Of a DNA stretch of 24,084 nt, positions 7,679-14,256 are shown piece after piece. The position numbers and the translations under genes are program-made. This stretch comes from JACZXQ01 sp036986155. Lineage in GTDB: Bacteria; Gemmatimonadota; Gemmatimonadetes; Longimicrobiales; Gaopeijiaceae. Below the pieces are notes generated by a model. The model ran no database searches, had not been told where the DNA came from, and saw only the letters and a list, made by a program, of their open reading frames with translations. The stretch covers positions 1 through 24,084 of the forward strand of contig BTRA01000035.1 in assembly GCA_036986155.1 (NCBI GenBank), read 5' to 3'. Every line of letters begins with the position of its first letter. Position 1 is the stretch's first letter.

Positions 7679-8233
7679 TCAATCAGCCGGCAAAGTGCGA
7701 AGGACCCGCCGTTCCACGAGGTCCGCCAGCTCGGAGGCGAGATCGGCCCTGTCGATGTCCAGCACAGGCACGTCGGCCTCCAGCTCCGCCGCATTCGTCA
7801 CGATCGCCAAGTAGTGCGCGGCGTCCTCGGACCCGCGCTGGTACAACGGATCCGGGTGGGCCTCCGGCCGGTGTACCTCGATCTTTGGCACCGCAGCGGA
7901 CTTGTAGCCCTCCGCGACCACGATGTCGGCCTCGGAGAGATAGCGAGTCACGAGTTCGGCGAGGGATAGCTCGTCGCGGGGTCCCCACTCTCCCATCAGC
8001 GCGAAGTTCGAAGGCCCGGCGAGCATCACGCGCTCTGCCCCACCCTCTGAGCTGAAGCGCCACGAATCCGTCCCCGGATGGTCGAGGTCGAAGCCATGGC
8101 CGTGCTTCACGACCATGACACGTTTGTCTCGGCGTCGGAGTTCGGCCACCAGGGCCACCGCGACGGTCGTCTTTCCAGAGTTCTTGAGCCCCACCACCGT
8201 GACGATCGGCGGGCCTCCCGTAGGCGTGCCCAC
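7679..8233 (-). CDS. mobB: Molybdopterin-guanine dinucleotide biosynthesis protein B
   Basis: MobB is a small GTPase-like adaptor that assists MobA in forming the guanine dinucleotide form of molybdenum cofactor. The 184-residue protein opens with VTVVGLKNSGKTT, a P-loop at about residues 15-23. It continues with the MobB-typical VMVVKHGHGFDLDHPGTDSWR, then DIVVAEGYKSAAVPKIEVHR. The length is normal. The start is GTG at 8233. It shares one base with the mobA stop (TAGTG), so the two are translationally coupled. It is the last gene of the fdhD-mobA-mobB group and ends 15 bases from the convergent SDR gene. Confidence 0.93.
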   Translation of the reverse strand: MGTPTGGPPIVTVVGLKNSGKTTVAVALVAELRRRDKRVMVVKHGHGFDLDHPGTDSWRFSSEGGAERVMLAGPSNFALMGEWGPRDELSLAELVTRYLSEADIVVAEGYKSAAVPKIEVHRPEAHPDPLYQRGSEDAAHYLAIVTNAAELEADVPVLDIDRADLASELADLVERRVLRTLPAD

Positions 8234-8871
8234 TATGCAGACCGCGGCCCGGAGACCTGCGAACGGGCAGAAAGAAGTGCCTCCGCCCTCCGCGAGTCCT
8301 CGGGTGTATTCACGCTCATCAGCAGCGCCTCGGGCTCAGCCGGCTCGATGATCCCGGCCACGTCGATGGCGCGCACGGACACCACTTCCAAGAGCGCCTT
8401 CAACGAACGGTCCGGCATGGTGAGGCGCGGTTCAGCCACGCCCAAGCAGGACGACGGATAGAACGCGCAGAGCTGCTCGGGTCCCCGGGGTCCCAGAGGA
8501 GCGACGACCTCGTCGCCGTCCGCGTGCCGCAGCAACGCTCGCACGAGCGCCGCGTCCACCAACGGCATGTCGCACGCGAGGGCGAAGACGCCATCGAGGC
8601 CGCCGCCCGTCGCAGCCCGGAGCGCCGAGACCAACCCAGCGAGCGGTCCGCCATCGGGAACGGCGTCCACGAGGTGCCTGAGTCCCAGCGATTCCGCCAC
8701 GGCTGGGTCGCCACCCACGACCACGACATCCTCGACATCCTCCACGAGGGCGCGGCGCGCCCATTCGATCAGGGCTAGACCACCGACCTCGGCAGGCGCC
8801 TTGGGCCTTCCGAAGCGTTGGCTCCCTCCTCCGGCGATGATCGCGCCAAGGACACGGATAGGATCCGCCAC
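8233..8871 (-). CDS. mobA: Molybdenum cofactor guanylyltransferase
   Basis: MobA transfers GMP from GTP to molybdopterin, giving the MGD cofactor used by DMSO-reductase-family enzymes. The 212-residue protein begins with GAIIAGGGSQRFGRPKA (residues 9-25), the nucleotidyltransferase signature with its conserved Arg and Lys. The metal-binding CDMPLVD motif follows at about 99-105. PRGPEQLCAFYP is also typical of the family. The start is a GTG at 8871, two bases after the fdhD stop codon (8874-8876). The coupling of all three genes suggests coordinated supply of mature bis-MGD cofactor. Confidence 0.93.
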   Translation of the reverse strand: MADPIRVLGAIIAGGGSQRFGRPKAPAEVGGLALIEWARRALVEDVEDVVVVGGDPAVAESLGLRHLVDAVPDGGPLAGLVSALRAATGGGLDGVFALACDMPLVDAALVRALLRHADGDEVVAPLGPRGPEQLCAFYPSSCLGVAEPRLTMPDRSLKALLEVVSVRAIDVAGIIEPAEPEALLMSVNTPEDSRRAEALLSARSQVSGPRSA

Positions 8872-8873
8872 CT

Positions 8874-9728
8874 CTAGACGCGCGCCTGCTGCTCGGCGAC
8901 TCTGAACTCACCCGAGTAGACGTTGAACCGCTCGTCTCGGGTGAACCCGATGAGTGTCATGTTGAAGCGTTTGGCCATGTCGACCGCGAGCGAGGAGGGC
9001 GCGCCGACAGCCACGACGGTCGAAATCCCGGCGGAGAGAGCCTTCTGCATGATCTCGAACGACGACCGGCTGCTCACGCCGAGGATGCCTGCGCTCAACG
9101 GCAATCGTCCCGCGAGCAGTTCGTGGCCGACCACTTTGTCCACGGCGTTGTGGCGGCCGATGTCCTCCTTGAGCGTCCGAATCTGCCCATCGGCGTCGAA
9201 CAGCCCCGCGGCGTGGATACCGCCGGTGCGCTCGAACAGCCCCTGCCCTTCTCTGAGGCGCTCTGGAATCGCGTGGAGAACGCCCGGCTCGATGCGGAGG
9301 TCCCCCTCCGGCAAGGGGGCGCATGTGACCTCCACGGCCTCGAGCGATGCCTTGCCGCACACACCGCAACTCGAGGTCATGTAGAAGTTGCGGTTCAGCT
9401 TGGCGGGGTCGAACCTGGCCTCAGGCCTGAGCCGGACCACCACGATGTTGTACGTCTGCGGCTCGTCGCCCTGGCAGTACGTAATCTCATGGATGTCTCC
9501 AGCGCCCGAGATGAGACCCTCGCCGTAGAGAAACCCCGCAGCGAGCTCGAAGTCGTCCACCGGGGTTCGCATCGTCACCGAGATCGCATGCAGACGCCGG
9601 TCATCCGCGAGCTCTATTCTGATCTCGAGCGGCTCCTCCACCGCCACGACGTCGCGCTTGGAGTGGCCAGCCCCCTGCTTGAATAGAGATACGCGCACCT
9701 GCGCGACGCCCTTTCGGGGAGAGATCAT
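8874..9728 (-). CDS. fdhD: Formate dehydrogenase accessory sulfurtransferase FdhD
   Basis: FdhD carries sulfur from a cysteine desulfurase to the Mo-bis-MGD cofactor, a step needed for formate dehydrogenase activity. The 284-residue protein shows VEEPLEIRI, RTPVDDFELAAGFLYGEGLI, and the sulfur-relay cysteines C121 and C124 in SSCGVCGK. FERTGGIHAAGLFD, EDIGRHNAVDKVVG and GVSSRSSFEIMQKA all follow the family pattern. The ATG at 9728 has no strong ribosome binding site. No formate dehydrogenase gene lies in the window, so the client is either elsewhere or another molybdoenzyme. It is the first gene of the three-gene Moco group and is divergent from ppsA. Confidence 0.94.
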   Translation of the reverse strand: MISPRKGVAQVRVSLFKQGAGHSKRDVVAVEEPLEIRIELADDRRLHAISVTMRTPVDDFELAAGFLYGEGLISGAGDIHEITYCQGDEPQTYNIVVVRLRPEARFDPAKLNRNFYMTSSCGVCGKASLEAVEVTCAPLPEGDLRIEPGVLHAIPERLREGQGLFERTGGIHAAGLFDADGQIRTLKEDIGRHNAVDKVVGHELLAGRLPLSAGILGVSSRSSFEIMQKALSAGISTVVAVGAPSSLAVDMAKRFNMTLIGFTRDERFNVYSGEFRVAEQQARV

Positions 9729-9891
9729 GCCGGGCCCGCGCTCGGGCGGTGTGAATCTGCCATACAGGAAGCTCCCCCGGTGCCCCGCTCAGCGTCAAGT
9801 GGCCGAGAAGTAGGGCTCGATCGCTTTGGTCCTCAGTGGCGGCGGCTGGCGTGATCGGCACGCCACCCGTCAGGGCACCGGCCGTACAGAC

Positions 9892-9920
9892 TTGTGAGCG
9901 GTGTCGTCGAGCGCTATATG
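9892..9920 (+). promoter_or_regulatory. Candidate ppsA promoter
   Basis: TTGTGA (9892-9897) and TATATG (9915-9920) are spaced by 17 bases. Each matches four of six sigma-70 consensus positions. The leader to the ppsA ATG would be about 80 bases. Confidence 0.4.
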
Positions 9921-9939
9921 CCAATTGGCAGTCTTGCCA
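9919..9939. promoter_or_regulatory. Candidate operator: TGCCAATTGGCA palindrome plus a third half-site
   Basis: TGCCAATTGGCA at 9919-9930 is a perfect 12-base palindrome. Four bases later TGCCA recurs (9935-9939), so TGGCA-N4-TGCCA makes a second inverted repeat sharing a half-site. It overlaps the end of the candidate -10 element of ppsA, the position expected for a repressor site. The regulator is unknown. Confidence 0.4.
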
Positions 9940-10008
9940 CCTGCCGCCGAAAATGCCGGATAGGGACCGGCTCCTGCCGGGCATTCGAAGGACGACGACC
10001 GACCAGAC

Positions 10009-12759
10009 ATGACCGAACCCATACCCAAGAGCCTCGGTGTACCCTCGATAGAGACCGCCACGGGACCACCAACGACCCAATCCGATGGGCAGATCCGGTG
10101 GTTCGCGGACGTTGACATGCGGCACACGGGATCAGTGGGTGGCAAAGCGGCCTCCCTGGGCGAGATGTACGGCCACCTCGTAGGCCGCGGGGTCCGCATC
10201 CCCAATGGATTCGCCACGACGGCCGACACCTACCGGGACTTCCTGTCGGCTCCGGTCGAGCCGGGCGTGTGGGACGGGGTCGAGGCCGAGGACCACCTCG
10301 CCGGCCTCCGCGCCAAGGCGGCCCGCGCCACCACCTTGATCGAGGCGATCCACCTACTGGTCGACGACGCGCCCGCCGACGATCACTTCGAGATGCACAC
10401 CCGCACCGCGCTCTGCCGGGCGTTCGTGCGTGCCACACCGATTCCCGATGCGATCATCGCGAGTCTCGATGCGGGTTACAACGCCCTTTGCTCCGAGTAT
10501 GGGAGCACGGTGGACGTGGCCGTCCGCTCGTCGGCTACGGGCGAGGACTCCGCCATAGCCTCGTTCGCCGGGCAGTACGACTCCTACCTCAACATCCGTG
10601 GCATCGACGCCGTGGTACAGGCGTGGAAGGCGTGCGTGACGAGCGCCTTTACGGAAAGGGCTGTCAGTTACCAACTCTCGAACGGGATGGACCCTCTCGA
10701 AGGAGCCCTGTCGGTGATCGTGATGAAGATGGTCCGCTCCGATATCGCCACCTCCGGCGTGATGTTCACCATCGACCCCGACTCGGGGAATCCGAACGTG
10801 CTCCATGTGAGTTCGTCGTACGGCCTCGGCGAGATGGTCGTCCAGGGCAACGTCTCCCCGGACATCTTCTTGCTCTGGAAGGACGGGCTGCGCCGGAACC
10901 GGCCTGCACTCGTGCAGCGGCTCATGGGAGCCAAGGACGTCAAGCTCGCGTATTCGATGCAGGGTGGCACGAGCACCGAAAGCGTCGACGTAGCCGCCAG
11001 CCGAAGAAGGCAATGGTCCCTAACCAACGAGGAGGTCCACGAACTCGGCCGCATGGCCTTGGTCATCGAGGACCACTACGACATGTCCATGGACATCGAG
11101 TGGGCCAAGGACGGATACAGCGGGGAACTCTTCATCGTGCAGGCCCGCCCCGAAACCGTCCATTCGGTGAACGGGGGAGCTGGCGTGCTCGAGAACTTCT
11201 CCATGGACCAAGAGCTGCTGGTATCACTGAAGGCGGACGGAAAGCTGCTGGTGTCCGGCCAGTCGGTCGGCACGCGCATCGGGTCCGGCAAGGTGCGCGT
11301 CTACCAAAGCTACGAAGAAGCGATCGTACGAAAGCGTGCACTCCGGAACTTGCTCCGTTCCGGCACGCCCCTCGAGGAGGTGCCCCCGGAAGGCCGTGTG
11401 TTCGACCCGGGCGACGTGCTCGTCACCAGGATGACGACGCCCGATTGGGAGCCCATGATGAAGGAGGCCTCCCTCATCATCACAGAGCGTGGGGGCCGCA
11501 CCTCGCACGCGGCCATCGTGGCTCGGGAGTTCGGCATTCCTGCCATCGTGGGTTGCGACCATGCGACCAGCCTCCTCAAGCCATTGACGGAGGTCACGGG
11601 CACGTGCGCGGAGGGTGACACCGGCATGGTCTTCGAAGGAGTGCACCCGTTCGAGGTCGAGCGCATCGTGTTCGACGAAGTCGAAGAACTCCGCACCCAG
11701 GTCAAGCTCAACGTCGGCTTCCCCGACAAGGCCCTCGCCGACGCCATGCTGCCCAGCGACGGAGTGGGATTGGCCCGGTTGGAGTTCATCCTCACGGCCC
11801 AGGTGGGCGTCCACCCCCTCGCACTGCTCTACTACGAGGAGCTCAGGCAGTTTACCGACACGGGGGAGCTGGCGGCCGAGCTGGGGCCGTTTGCGGAGCA
11901 ACTCCGGCAGGAGGATACCCACGAGCTCATGACGCTGGTGGATGCGATCGAACGGCGCACGCCGAGCTACGCGGACCGTCGGCAGTTCTTCGTGGACCAG
12001 GTGCAGCACGGCGTGGCGCTGATCTGCGCCGCGTTCTACCCACGCCCGGTCCTGGTCAGGCTCTCCGACCTCAAGTCCAACGAGTACCGCGACCTTCTGG
12101 GCGGACGACTGTTCGAACCGAAGGAAGAGAATCCCATGATCGCCTGGAGGGGCGCGTCCAGGTACATCGATCCTACGTTCCTGCCCGCGTTCGACATGGA
12201 ATGCGATGCGTTGCGCGCCGTGCGCCAGCGCAACGGCCTCGACAACCTCCAGGTCATGGTCCCGTTTTGCCGATCGCCCGAGGAAGGCCGGGCGGTGGTC
12301 GAACTCCTGGACCAGCGTGGCCTGTCCCCGCAAGCCGGCGTGCCCCTGTTCCTGATGGTCGAGCTTCCCTCGAACGTGATCGAGGCCGAGCGATTCATCG
12401 ACGAGATGGGCCTCACCGGAGGATCGATTGGCTCAAACGACCTCGTGCAGACCGTGTACGCCGTTTCGCGCGACGACCTCACGCACTACGCGTACCCGGT
12501 GGACGCCCGCTCTCCGGCCGTGAAGACGCTGATTCGCCAGGCGGTCCAGGTGTTCGGAAGCCGGGGGTTGGAGATCGGGATTTGCGGCCAAGCACCGTCG
12601 GATTTTCCCAACGAGGTTCCGCCATTCCTGGTCGAGTGCGGCATCACCTCGATATCCGTGACGCCGGACACACTCGTCCGCGTGAGGATGGCGGTGGCGC
12701 GAGCCGAGAAGGACCTGGGCCCCAGCGAAGGAGCAGCGCCGGGCGTGGCCGGGCACTAA
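10009..12759 (+). CDS. ppsA: Phosphoenolpyruvate synthase (pyruvate, water dikinase)
   Basis: The enzyme converts pyruvate and ATP to phosphoenolpyruvate, AMP and phosphate, the entry step of gluconeogenesis. The N-terminal ATP-grasp domain shows GSVGGKAASLGEM, VPNGFATTADTYRDF and VRSSATGEDSAIASFAGQYDS. The central phosphohistidine domain carries GGRTSHAAIVAREFGIPAIVG with the transferred H500. The C-terminal PEP-binding barrel has GVGLARLEFI, VRLSDLKSNEYRDLLGG, EENPMIAWRGASRY and GICGQAPSD with catalytic C859. At 916 residues it exceeds the usual ~790-800. Extra residues sit at the N-terminus and in an insert before the phosphohistidine domain (around YEEAIVRKRALRNLLRSGTP). The barrel loop reads GSNDLVQTVYAVSRDD rather than the usual GSND-TQL form, so this may be a divergent paralogue. 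It is convergent with the cyclase-family gene, 14 bases between them. Confidence 0.92.
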   Translation: MTEPIPKSLGVPSIETATGPPTTQSDGQIRWFADVDMRHTGSVGGKAASLGEMYGHLVGRGVRIPNGFATTADTYRDFLSAPVEPGVWDGVEAEDHLAGLRAKAARATTLIEAIHLLVDDAPADDHFEMHTRTALCRAFVRATPIPDAIIASLDAGYNALCSEYGSTVDVAVRSSATGEDSAIASFAGQYDSYLNIRGIDAVVQAWKACVTSAFTERAVSYQLSNGMDPLEGALSVIVMKMVRSDIATSGVMFTIDPDSGNPNVLHVSSSYGLGEMVVQGNVSPDIFLLWKDGLRRNRPALVQRLMGAKDVKLAYSMQGGTSTESVDVAASRRRQWSLTNEEVHELGRMALVIEDHYDMSMDIEWAKDGYSGELFIVQARPETVHSVNGGAGVLENFSMDQELLVSLKADGKLLVSGQSVGTRIGSGKVRVYQSYEEAIVRKRALRNLLRSGTPLEEVPPEGRVFDPGDVLVTRMTTPDWEPMMKEASLIITERGGRTSHAAIVAREFGIPAIVGCDHATSLLKPLTEVTGTCAEGDTGMVFEGVHPFEVERIVFDEVEELRTQVKLNVGFPDKALADAMLPSDGVGLARLEFILTAQVGVHPLALLYYEELRQFTDTGELAAELGPFAEQLRQEDTHELMTLVDAIERRTPSYADRRQFFVDQVQHGVALICAAFYPRPVLVRLSDLKSNEYRDLLGGRLFEPKEENPMIAWRGASRYIDPTFLPAFDMECDALRAVRQRNGLDNLQVMVPFCRSPEEGRAVVELLDQRGLSPQAGVPLFLMVELPSNVIEAERFIDEMGLTGGSIGSNDLVQTVYAVSRDDLTHYAYPVDARSPAVKTLIRQAVQVFGSRGLEIGICGQAPSDFPNEVPPFLVECGITSISVTPDTLVRVRMAVARAEKDLGPSEGAAPGVAGH

Positions 12760-12773
12760 CGGTCCCTCGAGAC

Positions 12774-13589
12774 TCAGTTCGGCACGAACGCCACGATGCG
12801 AAGCGGCCCTCCGCTTCCTCCCTCGATCTTCATCGGCAGCGCCACTACGAACGATCCCGTGACCGGAAGCTCGCCGAGATTCGCGACGTTCTCGAACCCG
12901 GGCACGTTGCCCCCGTACAGGATCACGTGTGTCTCGAAGCCGGTGGACTGCCCGTAATCGATGCTGGGCGTGTCGATCCCAAGCGACGCTATCGAGCGGT
13001 TCGCGAGGATCCACCTGGCGGCGTCGGGTTGGATCCCTGGGAAGTGCAGTTCGGGAACGGCTTCGGGCCCCGTCGTCCGGGTGCCGAGGTAGGCCTCCCG
13101 ATCTGGCCAGCGGTCACCCCAGCCGGTGCGAACCAAAAGGATCGCCCCGTCCGGGATGCGACCATGTTCGCTCTCGAACGCCTCGAGATCCTCCACCGTC
13201 ACGAGGTAGTCGGGCGTGGCCTTTGCCGAGACGTCCACCACTACGGCCGGCCCGATGAGGCGGCTCAGGGGAATCCGGTCGGTGGGCATCCCATCGCGTG
13301 AGAAGTGGTAGGGGGCATCGAGGTGCGTCCCGCCGTGCTCGGCGGTGGAGAAGGTATACGCGCTGTAGAAGTAGCCCGCCTCCGTTTCGCCGTTCGCTTG
13401 CTCCTTCAGGCGAAAGGGCTCGGCGGTGGGCCAGTAGATCGTCTCGTCCGAAAATGCGTAGCTCAGGTCCACCCATCGGCCCGCACCGCCGTCGAAGATG
13501 GTCGAGAAGTCCGTAGTCCCATCCGGGGCCGGCCCGCACGCCGTCATTACAAGGACGGCGAGCGGTATCCCGGCCCGAACAGTCTTCAT
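12774..13589 (-). CDS. Cyclase / kynurenine formamidase-like metal hydrolase, predicted lipoprotein
   Basis: The 271-residue protein belongs to the cyclase family (PF04199-like), metal-dependent hydrolases that include kynurenine formamidase and isatin hydrolase. The metal-binding signature HGGTHLDAPYHF is present with H85, H89, D91 and H95. WVDLSYAFSDETIYWP, ILLVRTGW and SLGIDTPSIDYG follow the family pattern. An N-terminal hydrophobic stretch ends in VMTAC (C18), resembling a lipoprotein signal, so the protein should be exported and lipid-anchored, unlike cytoplasmic kynurenine formamidases. The ATG at 13589 is chosen because the signal starts there. The open frame extends to 13685. The substrate is unknown. 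It may share a transcript with the small membrane protein gene 40 bases upstream. Confidence 0.83.
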   Translation of the reverse strand: MKTVRAGIPLAVLVMTACGPAPDGTTDFSTIFDGGAGRWVDLSYAFSDETIYWPTAEPFRLKEQANGETEAGYFYSAYTFSTAEHGGTHLDAPYHFSRDGMPTDRIPLSRLIGPAVVVDVSAKATPDYLVTVEDLEAFESEHGRIPDGAILLVRTGWGDRWPDREAYLGTRTTGPEAVPELHFPGIQPDAARWILANRSIASLGIDTPSIDYGQSTGFETHVILYGGNVPGFENVANLGELPVTGSFVVALPMKIEGGSGGPLRIVAFVPN

Positions 13590-13629
13590 GGACCCAATGG
13601 TCACGATGCGAGACGAATAGCCGGGACGA

Positions 13630-13923
13630 TCAATCCTCGAGGAGCGGCGGAGGGTCCTTGGCGTCCTTGGACCCCATCGCCACACCCGTTCCGACCCCTA
13701 TGCCGGCCGCGATGGCCGCGGCGACGCCAACGAAGGGGATGATCGGCACCGCGGCCACGGCTGCGACCACCGTAGTAGCACCCAGACCCGCCGCCACGCT
13801 GACGGCCGGTTTCTCGACGACCTTCGTGAAACGAAGTCTTCTGGCAACGAAGGTCCGCGTCTTGGTGTGGCCGACGACCCCGATCGCCGCAGCGACTCCC
13901 CAAGTTATCAACCCGAAGATCAT
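13630..13923 (-). CDS. Small Gly/Ala/Val-rich membrane protein, hypothetical
   Basis: I do not recognise this 97-residue protein. It starts with a hydrophobic helix (FGLITWGVAAAIGVVG), has a short basic stretch (HTKTRTFVARRLRFTK), and then one or two long segments almost wholly Ala, Val, Ile and Gly (about residues 40-83, with repeated small-xxx-small patterns such as AAGIGVGTGVAMG). The acidic tail ends in PPPLLED. The ATG at 13923 has GGGAG four bases upstream and is favoured over an ATG six codons earlier. Glycine-zipper-like helices often pack tightly in membranes, but no function can be assigned. It precedes the cyclase-family gene on the same strand. Confidence 0.6.
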   Translation of the reverse strand: MIFGLITWGVAAAIGVVGHTKTRTFVARRLRFTKVVEKPAVSVAAGLGATTVVAAVAAVPIIPFVGVAAAIAAGIGVGTGVAMGSKDAKDPPPLLED

Positions 13924-14256
13924 GGTTCTCCCGCCTTCCATCTATCCCATAGGCCAGCCGCGTACACCGGATGGCCACGAGTGGTGACTTCGTCCTACAC
14001 CCTACGAGTTCGGTTGAGCCCCCGTTTCGTTTGGGGCGTTCCCTCCCGGGCCCGGAGACCCACCCACGGGAGTCCGCCGAGCGGCTCCGGAGGTGCGACG
14101 GGACCGGGGTGGGCGCACGCCAAGCTTGTACCCGCGCCGAACCTCGCGCGCTCGAACCCCTGGCTAAGATGGGCCATTTGCCGCATTTTTGGGTCAATTC
14201 CCTGGGTTTCGGATGTCCTGCCCGGCCCGGGGTAGCCCGAGGGAGAGTACCGAAGC
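13924..14256. promoter_or_regulatory. 333-base divergent intergenic region
   Basis: No gene, tRNA or repeat could be supported here. It separates the small membrane protein gene (minus) from the sensor kinase gene (plus) and must hold their promoters. I looked for a -24/-12 sigma-54 element and did not find one with correct GG and GC spacing. A GAGG/GGAG purine stretch at about 14239-14247 precedes the kinase ATG at 14257 at rather long spacing. Confidence 0.4.

Larger units (their letters stand above)
9729..10008. promoter_or_regulatory. Divergent intergenic region between fdhD and ppsA
   Basis: The 280-base region contains no gene I can support. It holds the start regions of both divergent genes. 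The distinctive elements are a candidate ppsA promoter (9892-9920) and a palindromic cluster beginning at 9919, listed separately. I saw no structured RNA resembling a Moco riboswitch, judged by eye only. Confidence 0.45.

Noticed and set aside
11224..12333. 369-codon minus-strand open frame inside ppsA
   Set aside because: It is the antisense shadow of a conserved PEP synthase reading frame in GC-rich DNA and shows no recognisable motif.
14150..14210. Possible sigma-54 promoter before the sensor kinase (TGGCTAAG and TTTGCCG elements)
   Set aside because: The GG and GC dinucleotides are not at the required -24/-12 spacing.
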